Of a stretch of DNA of 64,000 bases, positions 34,662 to 43,589 are shown piece by piece. The stretch covers positions 16,226 to 80,225 of the forward strand of contig NZNS01000008.1 of the NCBI GenBank assembly GCA_002694985.1. Direction: 5' to 3'. The notes beneath the pieces were generated by a model that saw only the letters and a program-made list of their open reading frames with translations, was not told the DNA's origin and ran no database searches. Positions within the stretch are counted from its first letter, which is position 1. Every line of letters starts with the position of its first letter. A program made the translations under genes and the position numbers. Source of the DNA: Parvibaculum sp. (GTDB taxonomy: Bacteria; Pseudomonadota; Alphaproteobacteria; Parvibaculales; Parvibaculaceae).

Positions 34662-36962
34662 TCAACTGCCTGCCCCCGGCCGCCGGAAAGCTCGGGGCCG
34701 TACGTTCTCAATAATTCTCATCACAGGCGGCAGCATGAGCCAGTCGATGAAGAGGTTGGACATGATCACAAGCGCCGTCATGGCCCCCAGTGATCGGTTC
34801 ACCTCAAAGCCAGAGAAAACGAGTGTGCCGAAACCGATCGTCAGCGAAACTGTGATTACAAGCATGGCCACGCCGACCGTGGCAAAGACGTGGTTGATCG
34901 CACCCTCTGGGTCCAGCCCGCGGGCCCTCGCCTGCTGATACATCAAAAGGAAGTAGATAGTATCGTCAACGACGAGGCCGATAGTCATGGCGGTGACGAC
35001 AGAAGCCGCCAAACCTATGTCCTGATAGAGAAGTCCCCACAAGCCGAAACCGACCAGCGAAGGCAGCATATTCAGTAAAATGCTGAGCGCGCCATAGATC
35101 GGGCTTCGCAACGCCAGGCCAACGACAACGGCGATGATGAACACTGAAACAAGCGTTGCAAACATCATGGAACGGATATTGACGCCTGACAGGTTGGCGA
35201 AAAGAACGTTGACGCCTGTCGCCCTTGTCTGCATTTCAGGCGGTACATTCTCCGCCAGCCAGAGGGTGGCCCGTTCATCGAGATCGCGGATCTGACTTGA
35301 CGACATCTTCCGCAAGATGGCCGTGACACGGCTCGAAGAACGGCTGACATTTATCTGATCATTCAGAGAAACGCCGTAGGGGAGCGAAAGCTCGTATAGG
35401 AGAAAATACTGCGCAATGGTCTCCCTGTCGGAAGGAAGTCCGGCTGCGTTGCGCCCTGCATTCATGGCGTCATGCACACGTCGCGTGATGTCGGAAATTG
35501 AAAGCACACTCACCACGCCGGGCTGTTCGCGAAGCCATGCTTCGAATGCTGCAAGCTTTTCCTGATAAGCGGGCTCGAAAACGCCGCCATCCCTGCCCGA
35601 ACCGATGTCGAACTCGACAATATTGAGCCCGGTCAGATGTTCCTCGGCAAAATCCGAATCCTGGCGATAGTCAAAACGCTCATCGAAGTAGCGCGCAAAA
35701 TCATCGTCGAGACGAATATTTCCAAGCCATATGGCGCAGGAAGCAACAATGATGCTGCAAAAAAAGAAGAGCTGCCTGTAATAGCGGTTCACAAATTGGC
35801 CGAGCAGCACCATGGCCCGCTCCGAGCGCTGAACGGCAGGCCGCAGCTCCATCAGAGAGAGAAGTGCCGGAAGCCAGGTGAAGGTGAAGACATAGGCAAG
35901 ACAGATGCCGACCACGACAACATTGCCCTGCTGGCGAAGCGGCGGCGCATCGGCGAGGTTCATCGCCAGAAAACCAATCATCGTCGTCGCATTTGTGAGG
36001 GTCACAGGCCAGAGATTGACCGAGATCGCTTCCGCGATCGCCTCATGGCGCGTGAGCCCTCTGCCAAGCGCACCGAGCGCCGTCGTCACGATACGCACCG
36101 CTGCCGCCATGTTGACGGTTATGATGATGATGGGACAGGCGACCGTGCCTGTATTGATTTCATAGCCGTACCATCCGGCGAGACCCATGGCGGCCGCGCT
36201 GGAAAGACCGAGAAGCGAGAGTATCGCAATGCTCGGCAGGATGGCTCTCACGAAAACAAACATGACGATCGCCGTGATCGCCAAGCTGATAGGAATCAAA
36301 ACTTTGACGTCGCTCATCGCAGCTTCGGAAAAAGCCGCCATCAACATCACGTTACCTGTGAGCTTCACCTCGATGCCGGGATGATCGGCCTCGAAAGACG
36401 CTGCGAGTGCACGGGAAGCCGCGACGATCTCCTGCACTTCAACCGTCGCTTCTTCCGGCAGATTGAAGTTTACGAGAACGCCGGCGGCACGCGCATCCGA
36501 CGCAAGCAGACGGTCGCGTATCAGAGGGTCGGCGAGTGCGATCCGTTCGATCTTCTCTGCATCGCCGGGGATTACCTTTCCTGGCTCAGGCACGAGGTCG
36601 GCAACGGCAAAGCTGTCAACATCGGCTGTGACATGGGGAAAATTTGCGAGCGAATTCACGCGTGTCGAGTGCGGCAAACGCCACGCCTCGGAAACGAGGT
36701 CGCCGAGTGCCGCAAGCACGTCCGGCTCCGTCACTTTGCGGCCGTTCGCCCACAGGACCATCAGAACGTCGTTATTCTGGCCGTATTTGGACTCGAAATC
36801 GCGCAACTTCGCGAGGTCGGCCCCTTCCGGATTGAAAAAGACGCGTGTGTCGTAGGACAGCGTGAACTGAAAGACGCCCGCCACCGAGACCACAAATATC
36901 GCCAGACAAATGGCGATAGTCAGGCGCGGAAAACGCAAAACTGGATTTCTCGATTTCTGCAT
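34662..36962 (-). CDS. RND-superfamily exporter (MMPL/SSD-type), no adaptor partner
   Basis: A 766-residue transporter with the RND layout: one helix at the start, a periplasmic domain (about 40-215), a block of five to six helices with SLAITAIVMFVFVRAI and the duplicate arrangement after residue 400. VTAMTIGLVVDDTIYFLLMYQQ in the second half carries the proton-relay Asp pair typical of MMPL and hopanoid or lipid exporters. There is no membrane-fusion protein or outer membrane channel next to it, so it probably moves a lipid or hydrophobic compound from the inner membrane into the periplasm. It is divergent from the methyltransferase-like gene at 37214. Substrate unknown. Confidence 0.9.
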   Translation of the reverse strand: MQKSRNPVLRFPRLTIAICLAIFVVSVAGVFQFTLSYDTRVFFNPEGADLAKLRDFESKYGQNNDVLMVLWANGRKVTEPDVLAALGDLVSEAWRLPHSTRVNSLANFPHVTADVDSFAVADLVPEPGKVIPGDAEKIERIALADPLIRDRLLASDARAAGVLVNFNLPEEATVEVQEIVAASRALAASFEADHPGIEVKLTGNVMLMAAFSEAAMSDVKVLIPISLAITAIVMFVFVRAILPSIAILSLLGLSSAAAMGLAGWYGYEINTGTVACPIIIITVNMAAAVRIVTTALGALGRGLTRHEAIAEAISVNLWPVTLTNATTMIGFLAMNLADAPPLRQQGNVVVVGICLAYVFTFTWLPALLSLMELRPAVQRSERAMVLLGQFVNRYYRQLFFFCSIIVASCAIWLGNIRLDDDFARYFDERFDYRQDSDFAEEHLTGLNIVEFDIGSGRDGGVFEPAYQEKLAAFEAWLREQPGVVSVLSISDITRRVHDAMNAGRNAAGLPSDRETIAQYFLLYELSLPYGVSLNDQINVSRSSSRVTAILRKMSSSQIRDLDERATLWLAENVPPEMQTRATGVNVLFANLSGVNIRSMMFATLVSVFIIAVVVGLALRSPIYGALSILLNMLPSLVGFGLWGLLYQDIGLAASVVTAMTIGLVVDDTIYFLLMYQQARARGLDPEGAINHVFATVGVAMLVITVSLTIGFGTLVFSGFEVNRSLGAMTALVIMSNLFIDWLMLPPVMRIIENVRPRAFRRPGAGS

Positions 36963-37213
36963 GAACTAGCGCCGCCTTCCCCCCAAAATAACCCGACGCC
37001 CCCGTAAACTGCGAAATTCCGCCATGAAAGAAAAGGGGAAATTTACCCAGAATTAACCATAAGCTCTTGTCGGGAAACGATGATTTAACGGGCTTTATGC
37101 CATCAAGGACGACAGGTTCTCGCTCCCTACACCCGGGATGGACGGACCGAATGGGGAAAGAACGGTCGAGGTTTCCGGCAGGAGACGACACCACTTTTGG
37201 GGATCAATGGACG

Positions 37214-38506
37214 ATGAGCAATCCAGGGCTCGTCAATCTGGCAACGGTCGGCAGCGATGAGCTGCAGACGATGCCGATGTCTGTTTTCACGGCCGCACTC
37301 GACCAGATGTCGGCGGAAGCAATCGTTCGGTTTCGCCGCATGCGGAAGCTTAGCGCGATGCAGCGCTCCGCCGTCGAGAAGACTCTGGCCAAACGCCCCA
37401 AGACCCCCGGCGAAGATGACGATTCTGACGGTGCCGACGTAACATCCTCAGGGGAGCCCAAAAAGAAGGGCGCCAAGGAGGCCGGGCCCGTCATGGAAAT
37501 TCTGCTACGCATCATCGCGTGGTGGGAAGGAATGGAGACGGACGACGTCGCGCGCGCAAAGGGGATTACGCGCAAAGCACAAACACAACAGTCATCCTCT
37601 GCGGCTGTCGAAAAGCCGGCCGTCCCGACGAGGTCGGAAAAACTCGAGCCCCCTAAATCGCTAAGCCGTCTCGAGATCACCCAGAAACTCTGGGGGGCCG
37701 GCTTCAGCCTCCCGGGCAGCGCGGACTTCGCGCTGCGCGTCGCATCTCAGGCCGACTTCACACGCAAGGGCCGTTTTCTCGACCTTACCCCCGGGCTCGG
37801 CGGCGGTATGCGCGCCGTGGCTGCAAAGTATGGCGTCTCAATCCTCGGCATCGAACACGACCTCGAAATAGCAGCCGAAGCAATGAGATTATCCGGCAAA
37901 GAAGGTATGGGCGAAACGGCCCCCGTCCATGCCTGCGGGCCGGACGGACTGGAACCCACCGACTTCAATCCGGCGGGCGGTCATGCGGCAATTTTCATGC
38001 GTGAGGCGATGTTTGCCGTTGCTGACCGCGAAAGGATGCTCGCGGAAATACATAAGGGGCTCTGCGATGGCGGTTCCCTGGTACTCACCGATTTTATTCT
38101 CGCCGACGGCATCGATACGGAGATGGACGAGGCGGCTGCGCTTACGGCCTGGCGGGCCGCGGAAGGCGGTATCGCCTCTCCCTGGAGCGAAGCCGAATAC
38201 CGACAGGCACTCGCCGCACAAGATTACAAACTGGAAAGCTTCGAAGATATTTCGTCAGAATATCTACCGCTTATTCAAGCCGGTTGGCGACAGCTCCATG
38301 ATTGCCTGCAAAATGCCAAATTTCTGCCGGAAACCGCTACCACATTAATAGAAGAAGGCGCTGTGTGGCTCGCTCGCAGCCAGGCGCTGGAGACAAAACA
38401 GCTTCGGCTCGCCCTTATTCGTGCAACCAAATTGCCGAAAAGGAACGGAGGGGCTGAAATCAACGAAGACCCCGTGTCGAATGATACGGGCGATGCAAAT
38501 GAATAG
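37214..38506 (+). CDS. Methyltransferase-fold protein with charged N-terminal region
   Basis: A protein of about 430 residues. The first ~150 are polar and partly low-complexity (GEDDDSDGADVTSSGEPKKKG), with a helical piece FRRMRKLSAMQRSAVEKTLA. From about 165 a class I SAM methyltransferase fold can be read: FLDLTPGLGGGMRAVAAKYGV in place of the usual DxGxG motif, ILGIEHDLEIAAEAM, AAIFMREAMFAVADRERMLAEIHKGL and GGSLVLTDFI. The C-terminus is helical. I chose ATG 37214; earlier ATGs at 37067 and 37151 exist. Divergent orientation to the RND exporter suggests shared control. The methyl acceptor is unknown, and activity is not certain because motif I is atypical. Confidence 0.65.
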   Translation: MSNPGLVNLATVGSDELQTMPMSVFTAALDQMSAEAIVRFRRMRKLSAMQRSAVEKTLAKRPKTPGEDDDSDGADVTSSGEPKKKGAKEAGPVMEILLRIIAWWEGMETDDVARAKGITRKAQTQQSSSAAVEKPAVPTRSEKLEPPKSLSRLEITQKLWGAGFSLPGSADFALRVASQADFTRKGRFLDLTPGLGGGMRAVAAKYGVSILGIEHDLEIAAEAMRLSGKEGMGETAPVHACGPDGLEPTDFNPAGGHAAIFMREAMFAVADRERMLAEIHKGLCDGGSLVLTDFILADGIDTEMDEAAALTAWRAAEGGIASPWSEAEYRQALAAQDYKLESFEDISSEYLPLIQAGWRQLHDCLQNAKFLPETATTLIEEGAVWLARSQALETKQLRLALIRATKLPKRNGGAEINEDPVSNDTGDANE

Positions 38507-38720
38507 GTTCCACAAGCAGCGCTCCGGCAAAGAAACCGGGGCAGCGGAGCAGAAGATGCAACAGAGTACAACGTATTCGGAAATCAGGCGCCGCGTAGAA
38601 CCGATCCTTGATGCATCGGGCACATTGAAGCGGCATGTGATGTCGAAGGTCGAAAAGGCCCGCTTTCAAGAGGCCGAAGAGTCTGCCGAGAGTGGCGGCC
38701 ACGACCGGGAAGAGCGCTAG
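38493..38720 (+). CDS. Small charged protein, hypothetical
   Basis: A 75-codon frame that starts inside the last 14 bases of the methyltransferase-like gene, as expected for a coupled downstream gene. It is hydrophilic (TYSEIRRRVEPILDASGTLKRHVMSKVEKARFQEAEES) with helical character and no family match that I know. It ends four bases before the convergent pssA. The overlap and helix-like composition favour a real gene, but a chance frame is possible. Confidence 0.4.
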   Translation: MQMNRFHKQRSGKETGAAEQKMQQSTTYSEIRRRVEPILDASGTLKRHVMSKVEKARFQEAEESAESGGHDREER

Positions 38721-38723
38721 ACC

Positions 38724-39590
38724 TCAGTCGATTTCGAGGTCGTCCGTATCGGGATGCAGCTCGGCGAACGCCGTCCGCTTCTTGTGATAGCGATAGCGCA
38801 GAACAGCTACCGGAATTGAAGCGAGATAAATCGCGCAAAGGCCTGTGAAGGCAATCCACGGAAAATTCAAAATGATTGCCGCGCTCATGCCTACAAGCAG
38901 GAGCACAGGCAGCACCATGTCTCGCCGGATGCGCAGGCCCATGCGCTTTCCCGAGAATGTCGGAATCTGGCTTACCATCAGGAAAGCGATGACAAGTACA
39001 TGCGCCGCGATGAGAAGCGGTGTTTCCTTTATCCACTCCACTCCGGTGAAGGAGAGATAAAGCGGCAACATGACGAGGCCAGCTGCGGCGGGCGACGGCA
39101 TACCGACGAAATAGTTGCCCGTCCAGACAGGTTTGTCCGGGTCTTCAAGAGCGACGTTGAAGCGGGCGAGGCGAAGTGCACAGCAAACCGAAAAGCCAAG
39201 CACGGCAATCCAGCCGAGACCGCCAATCTCACCCAGAGACCAGAGATAGAGGATAACAACCGGCGCCACACCGAAGTTCACGAAATCGGTGAGCGAGTCG
39301 AGCTCGGCGCCAAAACGTGTGGATCCGCGCAGCATACGGGCGATGCGGCCATCGAGGGCATCGAAAACGGACGCGATGATGATTGCGGCGACTGCCGCCT
39401 CGAAGCGGCCCTCAATGGCAAAGCGGATTGCAGTGAGGCCCGCGCAAAGCGCAAGAACGGTCAGCGAGTTCGGCACTATGGTACGGACCGGCAGTTGCGA
39501 AAACTGCCGGGCCCGGCGCTGGCGCATGGTCTCGCTCGCCCTGAAACCTGGTCCCGGACGCTGCTCGAACGGCGGTATGGAGCCTGCCAT
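38724..39590 (-). CDS. pssA: CDP-diacylglycerol-serine O-phosphatidyltransferase
   Basis: A 288-residue membrane enzyme that joins CDP-diacylglycerol and serine to phosphatidylserine. The CDP-alcohol phosphotransferase motif is complete: D77-A-L-D80-G-R-I-A-R85 with G94, D98 and D102 (FDALDGRIAR...ELDSLTD). About eight hydrophobic segments follow. It lies 41 bases after psd on the same strand, so the two successive enzymes of phosphatidylethanolamine synthesis are in one operon. The type is the Gram-positive/alphaproteobacterial subclass II, not the E. coli PLD-like enzyme. Confidence 0.96.
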   Translation of the reverse strand: MAGSIPPFEQRPGPGFRASETMRQRRARQFSQLPVRTIVPNSLTVLALCAGLTAIRFAIEGRFEAAVAAIIIASVFDALDGRIARMLRGSTRFGAELDSLTDFVNFGVAPVVILYLWSLGEIGGLGWIAVLGFSVCCALRLARFNVALEDPDKPVWTGNYFVGMPSPAAAGLVMLPLYLSFTGVEWIKETPLLIAAHVLVIAFLMVSQIPTFSGKRMGLRIRRDMVLPVLLLVGMSAAIILNFPWIAFTGLCAIYLASIPVAVLRYRYHKKRTAFAELHPDTDDLEID

Positions 39591-39631
39591 CTGCTTCAGT
39601 CCTTCAAAGTGCGCCCCAGCCCCAGTGCCCT

Positions 39632-40312
39632 TTAGATATGGTACGGCTGGGTGACAGCCGAATCCGCCAGCACAGTTTCACCGGCAATCGCCGTCTGCCC
39701 CACAGCGACCAGCGGTACCGCGCCTTGCGGCAGATAAACGTCAAGGCGGCTACCGAACCGGATGATGCCGAAGCGTTCGCCCGCCGCAAGATCATGCCCC
39801 TCGGCGACGTCGCACACGATGCGCCGTGCGACGAGCCCTGCGATCTGCACAACCACAATCTGCTCGCCGTCTGTGCGTTCGATCACAAGAGAGTTCCGCT
39901 CATTGGCATCGCTGGCCTTGTCGAGATCGGCGTTGAGGAAGAGCCCCGGCCGATAGGCAACGCGCTTCACGACCCCTGCGACGGGGGCGCGGTTCACATG
40001 GCAATTGAAGACATTCATGAAAATGCTGACGCGGGTGCGCGTCATATCGCCAAGGCCAAGCTCCTCGGGCGGGGATGCTTCCGTGATCATGTTCACGACG
40101 CCGTCCGCCGGGCTGATGACGAGCCCTTCGCGCGACGGCGTTACGCGGTCGGGATCGCGGAAGAAATAGAGGCACCAGAGAGTGAGAATGACGCCGAGCC
40201 AGCCGAGCGGATTCCAGATCAGAAAGAGAACGACCGTCACCGCAGCGAAGATGACGACCCAGCGGTGCCCCTCGCGGTGGATCGGTGTCAGTATCGACGT
40301 GATGCTATCCAT
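39632..40312 (-). CDS. psd: Phosphatidylserine decarboxylase proenzyme
   Basis: A 226-residue short-form decarboxylase that makes phosphatidylethanolamine from phosphatidylserine. Two N-terminal hydrophobic segments anchor it (about 17-50). FRDPDR and ISPADGVV, then [17 protein letters not shown], are family signatures. The self-cleavage site that forms the pyruvoyl group is Gly187-Ser188 in [13 protein letters not shown]. The product of pssA, the next gene, is its substrate. The ATG at 40312 follows a short tandem repeat region. Confidence 0.96.
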   Translation of the reverse strand: MDSITSILTPIHREGHRWVVIFAAVTVVLFLIWNPLGWLGVILTLWCLYFFRDPDRVTPSREGLVISPADGVVNMITEASPPEELGLGDMTRTRVSIFMNVFNCHVNRAPVAGVVKRVAYRPGLFLNADLDKASDANERNSLVIERTDGEQIVVVQIAGLVARRIVCDVAEGHDLAAGERFGIIRFGSRLDVYLPQGAVPLVAVGQTAIAGETVLADSAVTQPYHI

Positions 40313-40338
40313 TGAACTTTCCTGGCCTCTCGTTCCAG

Positions 40339-40373
40339 CCTGTCGGGCCGGCCTGTCGGGCCGGCCTGTCGGG
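40339..40373. repeat. Tandem repeat of a 13-base unit
   Basis: CCTGTCGGGCCGG is present twice in tandem (40339-40351, 40352-40364) and then nine bases of a third copy. It lies 26 bases upstream of the psd start on the minus strand, between atm1 and psd, so copy changes could affect psd expression. Confidence 0.85.
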
Positions 40374-40405
40374 TTTGCCGAGTGTAACCCGGCACCCCGC
40401 CGGGG

Positions 40406-42328
40406 TTAAGCAAATCCGTTATCGGCGGCATCAGACGCGAGTTCGGCTTTCGCCTCGAATTCACGCGCCTCGCTTGCGGCAAGACGCCGTTCTTCCTCTT
40501 CGCTCTCGCGCTGCCGGTTCCACATGGCCGCATAGGCGCCGTTCCGGGCCAGCAGATCCTCATGGCGACCGCGCTCCACCACCCTGCCCTTGTCGAGGAC
40601 GAGGATTTCATCGGCGTCCACAACCGTCGACAGGCGATGCGCGATGACGAGCGTGGTGCGGTTTCGCGAAATGCTTTTCAGCGCCGTCTGAATTTCCTTT
40701 TCGGTATGGGTATCGAGAGCGGATGTCGCCTCGTCGAGAAGGAGGATCGGCGGGTTCTTGAGGATGGTCCGCGCAATGGCAACGCGCTGCTTCTCGCCGC
40801 CCGAGAGCTTCAGGCCGCGCTCGCCGACGCGCGTCTCATAGCCTTGCGGGAGGGCTTCGATGAAGCGGCCGATCTGGGCCAGCTCCGCGGCCTCATGCAC
40901 TTCTTCGTCGGTCGCATCAGGGCGGCCATAACGGATGTTATAGCGAATGGTGTCGTTGAAGAGGACGGTATCCTGGGGAACCATGCCAATGGCGGCGCGC
41001 AGGGAATCCTGCCGGACGTCGCGAATATCCTGCCCGTCGATCCGCACCGCCCCGCCCGAAATATCGTAAAAACGGAAAAGGATGCGAGCGATCGTGGACT
41101 TGCCGGCGCCTGACGGGCCGACAATCGCAAGGGTGCCGCCCGGCGGGACGCGGAAGGAAACGCCATCAAGAATGCCGCGGTCGCTGTCGTAGTGGAAACT
41201 CACATCGTCGAATACGACCTCTCCGCCCGAAACATCGAGAGCAGGCGCACCGGGCTTGTCCTTGATCTCGGCAGGCACCTGAAGCAAATCGAACATGGTC
41301 TCCATGTCGATCAGCGCCTGCCTGATTTCGCGGTAAACCGTGCCCAGCAGGTTGAGCGGCTGGTAGAGCTGGATCAGGTAGGTATTGATCATGACGAAGG
41401 AACCGACTGTCAGTACGCCCTGAGCGATACCGTTTGCCGCCATTAGCATGAGCGCGGTGAGACCTGCGCTGAAGATCAGCGTCTGGCCGGTATTCAGCAA
41501 AGAGAGCGATGTCGCGGTCCTGATGGCGGCGCGCTCATACCCCGTCATCGAGCGATCGTAGCGGCGCGCTTCATGCTCCTCATTGCCGAAATATTTGACC
41601 GTCTCGTAATTCAGGAGACTGTCCACCGCCTTGGTATTTGCCTCGGTGTCGAGATCGTTCATCTCGCGACGGAACCGCGTGCGCCACTCGGTCACAACGA
41701 AGGTAAAGACCATGTAGACGATCACCGTCGCGGCGGTGACAACCGAATACCAGACGTCGAAAGCGTAGGCGAGGATGACGCAGACGAGGACAAGTTCGAT
41801 GATGGTGGGCACGATGTTGAAGAGCGAGAAACGCAGCAGAAAGTCGATGCCCTTGGTGCCGCGCTCTATAACGCGCGACAGGCCGCCCGTGCGCCGCTCC
41901 AGATGGAAACGCAGAGAAAGCGCATGCATGTGGCGGAAAGTTTCGACGGCAAGTTCGCGGACCGCGTTTTGCCCGACTTTCGCAAAGATGGCGTCGCGCA
42001 GCTGAGCGAGGGCGATCATTAAAATGCGCCCGACGCCATAGGCGACGATCAGCATTACCGGAACGATGACCACGGCGGAGGCCACCGTTTCCGGTGAAAG
42101 CGCATCCACCGCGCGCTTGTAGAGGAAGGGGATGTAGACCGTGACGCCCTTTGCCGCGACGAGCGCAAGCATCGCGCAGACAACGCGCAAACGCAGATCC
42201 GCCCTGCCCTTCGGCCAGAGCCGGGGCAGCATGTTCACGAGCGTGCGGACGGCATTACGGCCTTCCGGGCTCACCCCCGTGACAGGGTCGGGACCGCCTC
42301 GCAAGGCGGTTTTCAAGCGGCGTGGCAT
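40406..42328 (-). CDS. atm1: Atm1-type ABC exporter (glutathione/heavy metal or Fe-S related)
   Basis: A 640-residue half-transporter with a six-helix membrane domain (about 45-340) and a C-terminal ATPase domain. GGLSRVIERGTKGIDFLLRF and LLNYETVKYFGNEEHEA are hallmark stretches of the Atm1/ABCB7 group, which exports glutathione-linked metal or sulfur compounds. The ATPase has GPSGAGKST, LSGGEKQR and LLLDEATSALD. It probably works as a homodimer in the inner membrane. It lies 93 bases before psd and may be in the same transcription unit. The transported compound is inferred from characterised relatives. Confidence 0.93.
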   Translation of the reverse strand: MPRRLKTALRGGPDPVTGVSPEGRNAVRTLVNMLPRLWPKGRADLRLRVVCAMLALVAAKGVTVYIPFLYKRAVDALSPETVASAVVIVPVMLIVAYGVGRILMIALAQLRDAIFAKVGQNAVRELAVETFRHMHALSLRFHLERRTGGLSRVIERGTKGIDFLLRFSLFNIVPTIIELVLVCVILAYAFDVWYSVVTAATVIVYMVFTFVVTEWRTRFRREMNDLDTEANTKAVDSLLNYETVKYFGNEEHEARRYDRSMTGYERAAIRTATSLSLLNTGQTLIFSAGLTALMLMAANGIAQGVLTVGSFVMINTYLIQLYQPLNLLGTVYREIRQALIDMETMFDLLQVPAEIKDKPGAPALDVSGGEVVFDDVSFHYDSDRGILDGVSFRVPPGGTLAIVGPSGAGKSTIARILFRFYDISGGAVRIDGQDIRDVRQDSLRAAIGMVPQDTVLFNDTIRYNIRYGRPDATDEEVHEAAELAQIGRFIEALPQGYETRVGERGLKLSGGEKQRVAIARTILKNPPILLLDEATSALDTHTEKEIQTALKSISRNRTTLVIAHRLSTVVDADEILVLDKGRVVERGRHEDLLARNGAYAAMWNRQRESEEEERRLAASEAREFEAKAELASDAADNGFA

Positions 42329-42360
42329 GGGTTTTCAGGGTCTCCGCGCACAACAAGCAA

Positions 42361-42390
42361 ACGCCCCGTCCGGGAGCCCGGACAGGGCGT
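42361..42390 (-). terminator. Rho-independent terminator of the LysM-protein gene
   Basis: Two 14-base arms (42361-42374 and 42377-42390) pair with one G-T wobble and, on the minus strand, are followed by GTTTGCTTGTT. It lies 85 bases past the stop of the LysM-protein gene and just upstream of atm1, so it should separate the two. Confidence 0.8.
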
Positions 42391-42395
42391 ACTTC

Positions 42396-42415
42396 CTTAT
42401 ACTAGCTTATACTAG
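42396..42415. repeat. Tandem duplication of 10 bases
   Basis: CTTATACTAG occurs twice in tandem in an AT-rich patch next to the terminator. It may be a chance duplication. Confidence 0.7.
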
Positions 42416-42474
42416 ATAAGGCTTATTGGTCCGGGGACAATGTTTTGTTTGCGCGCCCGGATTTCCTGCCTTTT

Positions 42475-43440
42475 TCAGCCGCCCGTGGCGGGCGTTTCGA
42501 AGACCTGGCCGGGATAGATGAGGTTCGGATCTCGAATCTGGTCCTTGTTGGCTTCGTAGATAATTGTGTAGCTGAAGCCCGACCCATAGACCTTGCGCGC
42601 GATATTCCAGAGGTTGTTGCCAGGCTGGATCACGACCTTGCCCTGCTTGAGGGCGGCAAGAACGGCTTCACGCTCACCCCGCTCGAAGGGCACCTCGACG
42701 CGCCCGACAACCTGCCCCTGCTCGTCCACCTGATCGACGCGGAGCGCATATTGGCCGGGTGCGATATCGATTTCGGGGCTCAGTTCCCAGCGCCCGGTTT
42801 CATCAGCCGCCGTCTCGCCGGCAAGCTCGCCGCCGACATAAATGCGAACGGTTGTGCCCGCATCGGCACGACCCGAAATAATGACATTGCCTTCGTCGTC
42901 GTAGTCGACGGTTTCAAGGACGAGGCTGCCCGCATCGGCGGGGACGCCCGGCCCCTGAAGAACCTTGCTCGCCTTGCCCGGCTCGCTGCGGACGACCAGC
43001 AATTCTTCATCTTCACTTTCGGGAACGGAGACAGTCACGACCTGCTCGCTGTCCTTGCTGCTGCCGTCCGGGTTGATGGCCGTGAGACGGAGTTCAACAG
43101 TGCCCGCAGAGAGCGGCTTTTCAAGGACGGCGACCCATTCGCCATTATCATCCGACGTTGCCTTGGCAACCACTTCGCCGTTCGCTTTAAGCTGGATACG
43201 AGCCCCCGGAAGGGAACGGCCAGCAGCAAGCGTGGAGCCATCGCGCTCCACGCGAACGATGTCGAAAGTCGGGATCGCGGGGTCTTCCTCTTCTGCACCC
43301 GGCTCGGCAGGCTCCGAGGGCACTTCGGCCACGACTTCGGAAGGTGCGGGCTCTGTGTCGCCACGCAGAAAGAACCACCAGCCGCCGACGAGAAGAAGCA
43401 GCGCCACGACGAAAGCGCCAGCTATTGCCCCAATTTTCAT
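42475..43440 (-). CDS. LysM-domain envelope protein with Ig-like repeats
   Basis: A 321-residue protein with an N-terminal membrane anchor or signal (about 5-26, AGAFVVALLLLVGGWWFFL), an acidic linker rich in Glu and Pro, and two Ig-like or bacterial adhesion-type repeats (RVERDGSTLAAGRSLPGARI...NGEWVAVLEKPL and ISGRADAGTTVRIYVGGELA...GRWELSPEI). A C-terminal LysM domain begins at about 272 (VIQPGNNLWNIARKVYG, ending IYPGQVFETP). LysM binds peptidoglycan. The role is probably cell-wall attachment. A terminator follows at 42361. Confidence 0.9.
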   Translation of the reverse strand: MKIGAIAGAFVVALLLLVGGWWFFLRGDTEPAPSEVVAEVPSEPAEPGAEEEDPAIPTFDIVRVERDGSTLAAGRSLPGARIQLKANGEVVAKATSDDNGEWVAVLEKPLSAGTVELRLTAINPDGSSKDSEQVVTVSVPESEDEELLVVRSEPGKASKVLQGPGVPADAGSLVLETVDYDDEGNVIISGRADAGTTVRIYVGGELAGETAADETGRWELSPEIDIAPGQYALRVDQVDEQGQVVGRVEVPFERGEREAVLAALKQGKVVIQPGNNLWNIARKVYGSGFSYTIIYEANKDQIRDPNLIYPGQVFETPATGG

Positions 43441-43589
43441 TTTCCCTGTTTCCTTCCCCGATGCGGCCGTACCGAAACGGACCAGAACATCATCATCAGC
43501 CTATGCTAGCGCGTAGCTTGCAATTACGGCACCAATGTGAAACCTCGCGCGTGAAACAGCGACCATAAAAATTGAAGGTCACCACTCCA

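Noticed and set aside
35637..37007. Plus-strand frame of 456 codons opposite the RND exporter
   Set aside because: Antisense of a clear 12-helix transporter; the translation is charged and has no motif.
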